Part shown: piece after piece, positions 1 to 8,181 of the stretch
Layout of the letters: each line of letters starts with the position of its first letter
How positions within the stretch are numbered: position 1 is the stretch's first letter
From: DATEJJ01 sp039649115
GTDB taxonomy: Bacteria; Actinomycetota; Actinomycetes; Mycobacteriales; Micromonosporaceae
NCBI GenBank assembly: GCA_039649115.1
Contig: JBBWZQ010000365.1
Coordinates: 1-19,047, forward strand
Length of the DNA stretch: 19,047 bases
Direction: 5' to 3'
Program-made: the position numbers and the translations under genes
The notes under the pieces: model-generated
What the model was told of the DNA's origin: nothing
What the model saw: the letters and a program-made list of their open reading frames with translations, nothing else
Databases searched by the model: none

Positions 1-50
1 AGGGCCGCCGAAATGGTCGCCGCGCCCGGGGTCATGATCCGTCGTATCAT
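1..50 (-). CDS. Possible 5' end of a divergent gene, cut by the window edge
   Basis: An ATG at 50 on the minus strand opens a frame that stays open to the edge and reads MIRRIMTPGAATISAA. A GGGAG ribosome-site-like sequence (plus-strand 59-63) lies 8 bases upstream, which is good spacing. A second in-frame ATG at 35 has no comparable site. Only 16 codons are visible, so no product can be named. A gene here would leave 51-448 as a divergent promoter region shared with the RND genes. Chance occurrence of an open frame this short is quite possible. Confidence 0.3.
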   Translation of the reverse strand, partial: MIRRIMTPGAATISAA

Positions 51-448
51 CGGTCACGCTCCCTACAAGATGTCGTGGAATTGGGCGCCGAACGCGTCCC
101 GTCTTTCCACTGTTCCTTGGTCACCGCGATTGTCAAGGGACCGACCTGACGGAATTCCGGCGCCGGTTGTCCAAGCGACAGGACCAGGGGTGCATTGGGG
201 GTTCCGGTTGGTCCCGACTCTCCCCTTAACGAGTACTAATTCCACTGATCCATTGTCGGAAACCCGATGCACAAACGACCGCGAAAGGCGGTGAAGTCGG
301 GTCTACTGACGAATCGGGTCCTTGCCATTCTGGATGGCGTCGCGCAATCTCGATGAATCGGTTCAGCGACGGGGGCGGTGAAAGGCCACTAATCGCGTGA
401 ACCATCCGAGTTCTGGCGGACTCGTCGCGTCGGAGGGGGCCGAACAAA
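51..448. other. Non-coding region upstream of the RND gene cluster
   Basis: No convincing gene is seen; it looks less GC-rich than the coding DNA that follows. The best promoter-like signal is a perfect TTGACA on the minus strand (131-136) with a poor -10 (AACAGT, 109-114, 16-base spacer), pointing toward the left edge. Two short palindromes abut, GGAATTCC (151-158) and CCGGCGCCGG (157-166). No clear plus-strand promoter for the RND genes could be picked. The region ends in GGAGGGGG (432-439), the ribosome site of the first permease. Confidence 0.45.
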
Positions 449-3400
449 ATGATGCGGTGGATCGTCGGGTCAAGCCTGAAGTTCCGACTTCTGGTGCTTC
501 CTGTCGCGGCAATCATGATGTTCGTGGGGATCGTGCAACTGCGCCGCGCGCCGGTGGACGTGCTCCCCGAGTTCACGCCGCCGTCGGTGCAGATACAGAC
601 CGAGGCGCTCGGCCTGTCCGCCGCCGAGGTCGAACAGTTCATCACGGTCCCGCTGGAGCAGGATCTGCTCAACGGCGTCCCCTGGCTGGACACCATCCGG
701 TCCGAGTCGCTCGCCGGGCTGTCCACTGTGGACCTCGTCTTCAAGGGCGGCACGGACGTGCTGCGGGCCCGCCAGGTGGTGCAGGAGCGGCTGACCCAGG
801 CCGTCGCGCTGCCCCACGTGTCCAAGGCGCCGGTCATGATCGAGCCGGTCTCCTCGACCAGCCGGGTGATGGTCATCGGGCTGTCCGCGAAGAACATGTC
901 TCTGATCGACATGTCGGTGCTCGCGCGGTGGCGCATCAAGCCCCGGCTGATGGGCGTGCCCGGCGTCGCGAACGTGGCGGTGTGGGGCCAGCGCGAGCGG
1001 CAGCTGCAGGTACAGGTCGACCCGAAGCAGCTGGCCGCGTCCGGCGTCACGCTCAACCAGGTCATCCAGACCACCGGCAACGCGCTGTGGGTGTCGCCGT
1101 TGACGTTCGTGGAGGCGTCCACGCCCGGTACCGGTGGGTTCCTGGAGACCAACAGCCAGCGCCTGTCCATCCAGCACGTGCTGCCGATCACGACAGCGGC
1201 CGACCTGGCACAGGTACCGCTGGAAGACAGCCAGGGACGCGGCGCGACCCGGTTGGGCGACGTGGCCCGGGTGGTGGAGGACCACCAGCCGCTCATCGGT
1301 GACGCGGTGGTCGCCGACCGGCCCGGCCTGATGCTGGTCGTGGAAAAGGCGCCGGGGGCCAACACGCGGGAGGTCACCCGCGCGGTGGAGAGCGCGCTGC
1401 GGGCGCTGCAGCCGGGACTGTCCGGCGTGCAGATCGACACCACCGTGTACCGGCCCGCGACGTTCATCGAGTCGGCCGTCGGCAACGTCGGGCTGGCACT
1501 GCTGATGGGCCTGATCCTGCTGATCGTGCTGCTCGGGTTCCTCCTCTTCGACTGGCACACCGCCGTGGTCAGTGCCATCACCGTGACGCTGTCCGCACTC
1601 GTGGCCGGGCTGGTCCTGTACGCGCGCGGCACCGGGCTCAACATGCTGGTGCTGGCCGGGTTGGTGGTCGCCCTCGGCGCCCTGGTCGACGACGCGGTCA
1701 TCAGCGTGGACAACATCCGCCGGCGGCTGCGCGAGGACCGGCAGTCCGGTGTGGACAATCCACGGCCGGCGGTCATCGTCGCGGCCGTGTCGCAGGTGCG
1801 CGGGCCCATCGTGTACGCGACGCTGGTGGTCCTCGTCGCCGCGGTGCCGCTGCTCCTCATGGGCGGCCTGGCCGGCTCCTTCACCCGGCCGATGGCCCTG
1901 TCCTACCTGCTCGCCGTGGTCTGCTCGACGGTGGTCGCGCTGACCGTCGCACCGGCACTCGCGCTCACGCTGTTCTCCGGTACCGGCCGCTCGCGCGACT
2001 CCGCGCTCGTCCGGCGGCTGCGGCGCGGGTACCTCGCCACGCTGTCCCGCACCGTCCACTGGGGACGGGCGGGTGCCCTCGTCGCGGCGCTGGCGGTCGC
2101 GGCCGGCGCGCTGCTGCTGCCCCGCCTCAGCGGCGCGCTGCTCCCGCAGTTGCAGGACCGGAACCTGCTGATCAGCTGGACCGGCACGCCGAGCATGTCG
2201 CAGGCGGAGACGAGCCGGACAACCCAGGGGGCCAGCGCGGAACTGCGCAAGGTGCCCGGCGTCGGCAACGTCGGCGTGCACGTCGGCCGGGCCATCACCT
2301 CGGACCAGCAGACCGGCGTGAACGCTGGCGAGCTGTGGATCAGCATCCGGCCGGACGCGGACTACGGCGCCACGGTGGCGCGCATCCAGCGGGTCGCCGA
2401 CGGTTACCCGGGCTTCGGCCACCACGTGCTGACGTACCCGGTGCAGAAGGTCGGCGAGATGCAGACCGGAGCCCGTGGCGACGTGACCGTGCGGGTGTTC
2501 GGTCAGGACCTGGACGTGTTGCGGAGCAAGGCGCAGGAGGTGCGGCGGCTGCTGTCCGGCGTGCGCGGGGTGGTCTCGCCCCAGCTCGACCTGCCGGCGG
2601 CGCAGCCGACCATCGAGATCGAGGTGAACCTGGCCGCGGCACAGCACTACGGCATCAAGCCGGGCGACGTGCGCCGGGCCAGCGCGACCCTGCTCTCCGG
2701 ACTGGTGGCCGGCAGCCTGTTCGAGGACCAGAAGGTCTTCGACGTGGTCGTGCTCGGCGTACCGTCCATCCGCGACAGTCTGTCGAGCATCCAGAACCTG
2801 CTCATCGACACGCCGAGCGGCGGCCACGTGCGGATCCGGGACGTCGCGCAGGTGCGCGTCCGGCCGGATCCGGTGGTCATCCGGCATGACAACGTGTCGC
2901 GGCGGGTCGACGTCACCGCCAACGTGAGCGGTCGCGACCCGCGCTCGGTGGTCGCCGAGATCCGCGGCAAGCTCGGCGGCGTCACCTTCCCGATGGAGTA
3001 CCACGCCGAGGTGCTCCAGCAGTACGCGCAGCAGGACAGCAACCGGTCCGGCACCTGGGCTCTGGTCGGCGTCGCGGCGGCGGTCATCGCCCTGCTCCTG
3101 CAGGCCGCCTTCGGCAGCTGGCGGCTGGCCGGCCTGGTGCTGCTCGCCCTGCTGCTCGCGCCGGCCGGCGGTGTGGTGGCCGCGTACCTCTACGGGGACT
3201 TCTCCCTCGGCTCGCTCGTCGGGCTGTTCGCGGTGTGGGTACTGGCCGTGCGCCAGGTGGTCGCGCTGGTATCGCGGTACCGGCAGGGCCCGGCGGACGG
3301 CCGGGTGCGGGCCGTTCTGGACGCCAGCGAGGAGCGCTTCGCGCCGATCCTGAAGACGGCGTTCGCGACCGGGGCCGCGGTGCTGCCCATGGTGCTCCTG

Positions 3401-3592
3401 GGCCGGGTCGCCGGCCTGGAGATGCTGCGCCCGCTCGCCGTCGTGATCCTCGGCGGCCTGGTCACCTCGACACTGCTGAGCCTTTACGTCATTCCCGCGC
3501 TGTTCGTCCGGTACTCCGGCCGCCCGGCCCCGCCGCCGGAGCGCGAGCCGCAGCCGGTCGTCGCCGAGGACCTGAGAGGGGCAAGATCATGA
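449..3592 (+). CDS. RND-superfamily efflux permease, CusA/CzcA-like (permease A)
   Basis: This 1047-residue protein is full length for an RND pump (usually 1000-1100, 12 membrane helices). The N-terminal helix (about 11-30) leads to the family's PVDVLPEF-type segment (35-42). TM4 carries LVDDAVISVDN (412-422) with acidic D414 and D415, where the family has proton-relay residues. It is clearly a paralogue of permease B but more divergent. The RNG segment that permease B has at 935-937 is RQV here (R935-Q936-V937). The start is chosen for GGAGGGGG at 432-439, 9 bases before ATG 449; ATG 452 is an alternative. Its stop overlaps the next gene's start as ATGA. The family uses proton-motive force to export metals, drugs or organics; the substrate here is unknown. 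Its place with a ring-cleavage pathway suggests, by inference, an aromatic compound. Confidence 0.93.
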   Translation: MMRWIVGSSLKFRLLVLPVAAIMMFVGIVQLRRAPVDVLPEFTPPSVQIQTEALGLSAAEVEQFITVPLEQDLLNGVPWLDTIRSESLAGLSTVDLVFKGGTDVLRARQVVQERLTQAVALPHVSKAPVMIEPVSSTSRVMVIGLSAKNMSLIDMSVLARWRIKPRLMGVPGVANVAVWGQRERQLQVQVDPKQLAASGVTLNQVIQTTGNALWVSPLTFVEASTPGTGGFLETNSQRLSIQHVLPITTAADLAQVPLEDSQGRGATRLGDVARVVEDHQPLIGDAVVADRPGLMLVVEKAPGANTREVTRAVESALRALQPGLSGVQIDTTVYRPATFIESAVGNVGLALLMGLILLIVLLGFLLFDWHTAVVSAITVTLSALVAGLVLYARGTGLNMLVLAGLVVALGALVDDAVISVDNIRRRLREDRQSGVDNPRPAVIVAAVSQVRGPIVYATLVVLVAAVPLLLMGGLAGSFTRPMALSYLLAVVCSTVVALTVAPALALTLFSGTGRSRDSALVRRLRRGYLATLSRTVHWGRAGALVAALAVAAGALLLPRLSGALLPQLQDRNLLISWTGTPSMSQAETSRTTQGASAELRKVPGVGNVGVHVGRAITSDQQTGVNAGELWISIRPDADYGATVARIQRVADGYPGFGHHVLTYPVQKVGEMQTGARGDVTVRVFGQDLDVLRSKAQEVRRLLSGVRGVVSPQLDLPAAQPTIEIEVNLAAAQHYGIKPGDVRRASATLLSGLVAGSLFEDQKVFDVVVLGVPSIRDSLSSIQNLLIDTPSGGHVRIRDVAQVRVRPDPVVIRHDNVSRRVDVTANVSGRDPRSVVAEIRGKLGGVTFPMEYHAEVLQQYAQQDSNRSGTWALVGVAAAVIALLLQAAFGSWRLAGLVLLALLLAPAGGVVAAYLYGDFSLGSLVGLFAVWVLAVRQVVALVSRYRQGPADGRVRAVLDASEERFAPILKTAFATGAAVLPMVLLGRVAGLEMLRPLAVVILGGLVTSTLLSLYVIPALFVRYSGRPAPPPEREPQPVVAEDLRGARS

Positions 3593-4071
3593 GGAGTCTT
3601 CTCCGGGGCAGGTTGGGCCAGATCCTCGTCGCGGTCGTCGTGGCGGGTGCGGCCGTCGCCGTGGGGGTGGGAGTGTCGAAGATGGCCTACCCGACCGTCG
3701 CGAGCTACCCCGACACCAACAGCGAGGCGGGCAAGGTCGAGGTCGACCCGGGCAGCAACGTCGCGCGGATCAGGTTGAGCGAGGACGCGGCGCGGCGGAT
3801 CGGCGTGCGGACCGCGCCGATCGCGACCACGCAGGCGGCCGGCCGGACCCGGCTCGTCATCCCGGCCGCCGCGGTGTTCTATGACCCGAGCGGCGACACG
3901 TGGGCCTTCGTGCTGAGCCAGCCGCTGGTCTACGTGCGCGAGCGGATCACCGTGGACGCGATCCAGGGTGAGTCGGCGACGCTCACCGCGGGTCCGCCCG
4001 CGGGTACCCAGGTCGTGACCGTCGGTGCCGCGGAACTGTACGGCACCGAGGTCGGCGTCGGCGAGGAATAG
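3589..4071 (+). CDS. Short RND periplasmic-adaptor-like protein (minimal membrane fusion protein)
   Basis: This 160-residue protein has an N-terminal membrane anchor (about 10-32). A stretch like the distal part of CusB/HlyD-type adaptors follows (RLSEDAARRIGVRTAPI, VIPAAAVFYDP) and ends in the typical VTVGAAELYGTEVGVG. Usual adaptors are about 350-450 residues. The alpha-hairpin and biotinyl-lipoyl halves are not visible, so this looks like a beta-barrel/membrane-proximal module on an anchor. It starts at ATG 3589 within the stop of permease A (ATGA), implying translational coupling, and stops 2 bases before permease B. A longer upstream frame exists but overlaps permease A and is not needed. 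In a monoderm it cannot reach an outer membrane and may instead organise or gate the two permeases. Confidence 0.85.
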   Translation: MRSLLRGRLGQILVAVVVAGAAVAVGVGVSKMAYPTVASYPDTNSEAGKVEVDPGSNVARIRLSEDAARRIGVRTAPIATTQAAGRTRLVIPAAAVFYDPSGDTWAFVLSQPLVYVRERITVDAIQGESATLTAGPPAGTQVVTVGAAELYGTEVGVGEE

Positions 4072-4073
4072 TC

Positions 4074-7000
4074 ATGCGCTGGATCATCGGTACCAGCCTG
4101 AAATTCCGCTTTCTCGTGGTGGCTCTGGCCACGGGCCTGCTCGCCCTCGGGTTCATCCAGCTGCGCAAGATGCCGGTCGACGTCTTCCCGGAGTTCGCCC
4201 CGCCCCGGGTCGAGATCCAGACCGCCTGCCTCGGGCTGTCCGCCGGTGAAGTGGAGTCGCTGGTGACCGTGCCGATGGAGGACGCGCTGAACGGGATGCC
4301 CGGGCTGGACACCATGCGGTCCAAGTCGCTGGCCCAACTGTCCTCTGTGGAACTGCGGTTCCGGCCGGGTACCGACCTGCTGCGCGCACGCCAACTGGTG
4401 TCGGAGCGCGTCGCGACGGTCACCCCCACGCTGCCGACGTGGGCGGCGCCGCCGGTCATGCTCCAGCCGGTGTCGTCCATGGGCCGCGTGATGAAGATCG
4501 GGTTGACCTCGCCGGACCATTCCCTCATCGAGATGTCGATGATCTCGTACTGGACGATCCGCGCGAAGCTGCTCGAAGTGCCGGGCGTCGCCAACGTGGC
4601 GATCTGGGGCGAGCGCCTGCAGATGCTCCAGGTGCAGGCCGATCCGGTCCGCATGCGGGCGCACCAGGTGACCCTCGACCAGGTCATGACGGCGACCGCG
4701 GATGCTCTCGACGTCGGCCTGCTGCAGTTCTCCGAGGGCGCGGTCATCGGCACCGGTGGCATGGTCGAGACGGCCAACCAGCGCATCGGCATCCGGCACG
4801 TGCTGTCCATCAAGACGCCGGCCGACCTGGCCGCGGTACCCGTCGAGGAGCGCGACGGGAAGGTCCTGCGCCTCGGCGACGTCGCCGACGTCCTCGAGGA
4901 CCACCAGCCCCTGATCGGCGACTCAGTCATCAACGGCGGCCCCGGCCTCATGCTCGTCGTCGAGAAGTTGCCGTGGGCCAACACGCTCGACGTGACCAGG
5001 GGCGTGGAGCAGGCGCTGCGCGATCTGCGGCCGGGCCTGTCGGGCATCACCGTCGACCCGACCATCTTCCGGCCCGCCTCGTTCATCACGATGGCGGTCA
5101 ACAACCTGTCCCGCGCGCTGTTGCTGGGATGCCTGTTCGTGGTGCTGGTGCTCGCGCTGTTCCTCTTCGAGTGGCGCAGCGCGCTGATCAGCCTGCTGGC
5201 CATCCCGCTGTCGCTCGTGGCGGCGATGCTCGTGCTCTACTACTCGAAGGCAACAGTCAACACGATGGTGCTCGCGGGGTTGGTGATAGCCGTCGGCGTG
5301 GTGGTGGACGACGCCATCATCGACATCGAGAACATCGTGCGGCGGCTGCGCGAACACCGGCGCGCCGGCGGTACCAGACCGACGGCGGCGATCGTGCTGG
5401 AGGCCTCCGTGGAGGTGCGCGGCCCCATCGTGTACGCCACCCTCATCGTCGTCGCGGCGGCCGCACCGATCCTGTTCCTCGGTGGCCTCACCGGCGCGTT
5501 CTTCCGGCCACTGGCCCTGTCCTACACGCTGGCGGTGCTGGTCTCCCTGCTGGTCGCGCTGACCGTGACACCGGCCCTCGCGCTGCTGCTGCTGTCCCGC
5601 TCGCACGTCGAGCGCCGGGAGTCCCCGGTGGTCCGCGTGCTGCAGCGCGGCTATGTCGCGTTCCTGTCCCGGGTGATCCGCCGCCCGGCGCGCGCCTACG
5701 TCGCGGCGGCGCTGGTGCTGCTCGCCGGGCTGGCCGTGCTGCCCGGGCTCGGGCAGTCGCTGCTGCCCGCGTTCAAGGAGCGCAACGTCTTCCTGCACTT
5801 CATCTCGGTGCCCGGCACCTCCGACCCGGAGGAGGTGCGGATGGTCGAGCGGGTCAGCGCGGACCTGCGCACGATCCCGGGGGTGCAGAGCTTCGGCGCG
5901 CACATCGGGCAGGCGCTGCTGGGCGACGAGACCGCCGGTGTCAACTTCGGCGAGCTGTGGATCAGCATCGACCCGCACGCCAATTACGAGCTGACGGTCA
6001 GCCGGATCCAGGCGGTGGCCAACCGGTACCCGGGGCTGCGCCACAACGTGTACACGTACCTGCGGGAGCGCACGGACGAGGTGCTGTCCGGCTCCGGCGA
6101 CGCGATCGTGGTGCGCATCTACGGACCCGACCTGGAGGTGCTGCGGGCCAAGGCCGACCGGGTCAAGGACCTGATGGCCGGGACCGGCGGCATCGTGGAG
6201 CAGCACGTCGACCTGGAGGTGGACGTGCCGCAGGTGGAGGTCGAGGTGGATCTCGCCAAAGCGGAGCGGTACGGCATCAAGCCCGGTGACGTGCGGCGGG
6301 CCGCCGCCACCGTGATGGCCGGCGAGGAGGTCGGCGACATCTTCCGCGACGGCAAGGCCTACGACGTGCAGGTGTGGAGCACGCCGGGCACCCGGGCCTC
6401 GGTCACCAGTATCAAGCAGATGCCCATCGACACCCCGGGCGGCGGGCACATCCTGCTGTCCGACGTGGCCGACGTGCGGATACGGCCGACTCCGAACGTC
6501 ATCCAGCACGACGGCTCCTCCCGGTACATCGACGTGGCGGCCAACGTCCAGGGGCGTGACCTCGGCGCCACCGTCGGGGAACTGCGCGGCAAGCTGGGGA
6601 CCGTGGCATTCGCCCGGGAGTACCACGCCGAGATGCTCGGCGAGTTCGCCGAGCGGCAGACCGCGCAGCAGCGGATCCTGCTGTACGGGCTGGCCGCCGC
6701 CGTGCTGATCCTGGTCCTGCTGCGGCTGTGCTTCGACAGCTGGCGGCTGGCGACGCTGTCGCTGCTCATGCTGCCCTCCGCGCTCGTCGGCGGGGTGCTG
6801 GCCGCGTTCGCCGGCGGCCGGATCATCTCGCTCGGCTCGCTGGTCGGCTTCCTCACGGTGCTGGGCATCGCCGCGCGCAACGGCATCCTGCTCATCAGCC
6901 GGTACCAGCACCTGGAACGGTACGAAGGGGTGGAATTCGGGCCGGCCCTGGTGCTCCGCGGCTCCCGCGACCGGCTCTCGCCGATCCTGATGACGACCCT

Positions 7001-7187
7001 GGCGACCGGGCTGGCGCTGGTGCCGCTGGTGGCGCTCGGCGACGCGCCGGGGCACGAGATCGAGCACCCGACGGCTGTGGTGATCATCGGCGGCCTGGCC
7101 ACCTCCACCCTGCTCAACCTCGTGGTGGTACCCGCGCTGTATCTATGGGTGGAACGGCGCAGGCGAGCGGTAGCCTTCAGAGCCTAG
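4074..7187 (+). CDS. RND-superfamily efflux permease, CusA/CzcA-like (permease B)
   Basis: This 1037-residue protein has full RND architecture. It has the N-terminal helix (about 11-30), PVDVFPEF (35-42), a first periplasmic domain (about 40-335), TM4 with VVDDAIIDIEN (410-420; D412, D413, D417, E419) and a canonical GIAARNGILL segment around R935-N936-G937. It matches permease A in length and in most motifs but keeps the conserved relay region better. ATG 4074 lies 2 bases after the adaptor stop, so these three genes form one translational block. Two different permeases in one unit may form a mixed trimer, as MdtB/MdtC do in Escherichia coli; that is inference. The methionines that bind Cu/Ag in CusA are not evident by eye, so a copper role is not assumed. 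Confidence 0.95.
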   Translation: MRWIIGTSLKFRFLVVALATGLLALGFIQLRKMPVDVFPEFAPPRVEIQTACLGLSAGEVESLVTVPMEDALNGMPGLDTMRSKSLAQLSSVELRFRPGTDLLRARQLVSERVATVTPTLPTWAAPPVMLQPVSSMGRVMKIGLTSPDHSLIEMSMISYWTIRAKLLEVPGVANVAIWGERLQMLQVQADPVRMRAHQVTLDQVMTATADALDVGLLQFSEGAVIGTGGMVETANQRIGIRHVLSIKTPADLAAVPVEERDGKVLRLGDVADVLEDHQPLIGDSVINGGPGLMLVVEKLPWANTLDVTRGVEQALRDLRPGLSGITVDPTIFRPASFITMAVNNLSRALLLGCLFVVLVLALFLFEWRSALISLLAIPLSLVAAMLVLYYSKATVNTMVLAGLVIAVGVVVDDAIIDIENIVRRLREHRRAGGTRPTAAIVLEASVEVRGPIVYATLIVVAAAAPILFLGGLTGAFFRPLALSYTLAVLVSLLVALTVTPALALLLLSRSHVERRESPVVRVLQRGYVAFLSRVIRRPARAYVAAALVLLAGLAVLPGLGQSLLPAFKERNVFLHFISVPGTSDPEEVRMVERVSADLRTIPGVQSFGAHIGQALLGDETAGVNFGELWISIDPHANYELTVSRIQAVANRYPGLRHNVYTYLRERTDEVLSGSGDAIVVRIYGPDLEVLRAKADRVKDLMAGTGGIVEQHVDLEVDVPQVEVEVDLAKAERYGIKPGDVRRAAATVMAGEEVGDIFRDGKAYDVQVWSTPGTRASVTSIKQMPIDTPGGGHILLSDVADVRIRPTPNVIQHDGSSRYIDVAANVQGRDLGATVGELRGKLGTVAFAREYHAEMLGEFAERQTAQQRILLYGLAAAVLILVLLRLCFDSWRLATLSLLMLPSALVGGVLAAFAGGRIISLGSLVGFLTVLGIAARNGILLISRYQHLERYEGVEFGPALVLRGSRDRLSPILMTTLATGLALVPLVALGDAPGHEIEHPTAVVIIGGLATSTLLNLVVVPALYLWVERRRRAVAFRA

Positions 7188-7207
7188 GGAGCCAGAGCCT
7201 GGGAGGT
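7178..7207 (+). repeat. Imperfect 15-bp tandem repeat at the permease B / AraC junction
   Basis: CAGAGCCTAGGGAGC (7178-7192) is followed directly by CAGAGCCTGGGAGGT (7193-7207), with about 11 of 15 positions identical. The first unit contains the stop of permease B and the second contains the GGGAGG ribosome site of the regulator gene. Confidence 0.5.
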
Positions 7208-7213
7208 GGGCCG

Positions 7214-8092
7214 GTGGACGAGCTGACGCTGCTGGACACCAACGGCATCCTCCGCCAGCCGTGGATCCGCCCCGACCGGACCAGCGCCGGCCTCGGTTGG
7301 GACAGCATGTACGTCTCGACGCAGCGCGAGCGCCCGTACCAGGCGGCGTTCGACCCGGCCCGCAGCCACCTGCTGATCCTGCACCTCAACGGGCCGGTCA
7401 CGGTTCGCCGCGGGCACCTGGGCCTGAGCCAGTCGCGGACCGTACCGCCCGGAGCGTTCTTCGTGCACCCGGCGGGCAAGGACCTCACCGTGGAGCTGGG
7501 CGGCCCGCTGGACACGGTGCACGTGTACCTCAGCGACGGCGCGCTGCAGGAGGCGCACGGCGGTGAGCGCCCGGTGCTGCTGGCCGAGGAGCTGGGCAGC
7601 CTGGACCCGCTGCTGGAGCAGCTCGTCCTGTCCCTCGACGCGGTGCTGCGCGACTGGCAACCCTCGGCGCGCACCTACGTCGACCACCTGCGGTGGCTGC
7701 TCGCCGCGCAGCTGGCCCGCCGGCACAGCCTGGCGGGCCGGCCCCCGGTCCAGCCGGTGCGCCGCCCGGGTCTGGCCGACCGCCAGTTCGCGGCCGTGTG
7801 CGACCTGCTGCGGGACCGGCTCGCCGAGCCGGTGCCGCTGGCGGACATGGCTGCCGTGGCGGGGCTGAGCGTCAGCCAGTTCTCCCGGCAGTTCAAGGCC
7901 CGCACCGGGCTGGCACCGCACCGCTTCCTCATGCGGCTGCGGGTGGACACCGCGCTTCGCCTGCTGCGCGGGGACACCAGCCCGATCGCGCAGGTCGCCG
8001 CGCGCTGCGGCTTCTCGCACCAGGAGCACCTGACCCGCGTCATGGTGGCCCAGCTGCACGCCACCCCGGCCGCGCTGCGCCGCTCCCGCTGA
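7214..8092 (+). CDS. AraC-family transcriptional regulator
   Basis: This 292-residue protein has an N-terminal cupin-like sensing region (about 25-110, with PPGAFFVHPAG at 78-88). The C-terminal half has two AraC/XylS helix-turn-helix units (about 206-229 and 256-278), including LADMAAVAGLSVSQFSRQFK and VAARCGFSHQEHLTR. Such proteins usually bind an aromatic or sugar effector and activate a neighbouring operon. GTG 7214 is chosen because GGGAGG sits at 7201-7206, 7 bases upstream. An in-frame ATG at 7145 would overlap permease B and has no good ribosome site. The gene lies between the export and ring-cleavage genes, so it is the natural candidate regulator of both. CGTGCAGG repeats just downstream are a possible target. 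Confidence 0.93.
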   Translation: MDELTLLDTNGILRQPWIRPDRTSAGLGWDSMYVSTQRERPYQAAFDPARSHLLILHLNGPVTVRRGHLGLSQSRTVPPGAFFVHPAGKDLTVELGGPLDTVHVYLSDGALQEAHGGERPVLLAEELGSLDPLLEQLVLSLDAVLRDWQPSARTYVDHLRWLLAAQLARRHSLAGRPPVQPVRRPGLADRQFAAVCDLLRDRLAEPVPLADMAAVAGLSVSQFSRQFKARTGLAPHRFLMRLRVDTALRLLRGDTSPIAQVAARCGFSHQEHLTRVMVAQLHATPAALRRSR

Positions 8093-8105
8093 CCCGCGCG
8101 CTTTC

Positions 8106-8135
8106 CGTGCAGGCATGACAGCAGGATCGTGCAGG
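8106..8135 (+). promoter_or_regulatory. Candidate AraC operator: direct repeat CGTGCAGG x2, 22 bp apart
   Basis: CGTGCAGG occurs at 8106-8113 and again, exactly, at 8128-8135. An extra GCAGG lies between them (8121-8125). The 22-bp period is about two helical turns, which suits the two helix-turn-helix units of AraC-family proteins. The sites lie in the 89-bp gap between the regulator gene and the fusion gene, the only sizeable gap in the six-gene run. Binding is inference. Confidence 0.5.
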
Positions 8136-8181
8136 AAACGACTGGTCAGCACATCCGAGACTGAGGTGTGAAGGGGGTCCG

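Noticed and set aside
268..279. TGCACAAACGAC, loosely like the second AraC repeat region
   Set aside because: It needs a one-base gap to align and lacks a phased partner.
13..294. 93-codon plus-strand frame in the left non-coding region
   Set aside because: No ribosome site and no recognisable protein pattern.
470..3004. 844-codon minus-strand open frame across permease A
   Set aside because: It is opposite a clear RND permease and its product is His/Arg/Asp-rich with no family motif. Long antisense frames are expected in high-GC coding DNA.
4923..7067. 714-codon minus-strand open frame across permease B
   Set aside because: Same reason: a biased composition shadow of a recognised gene.
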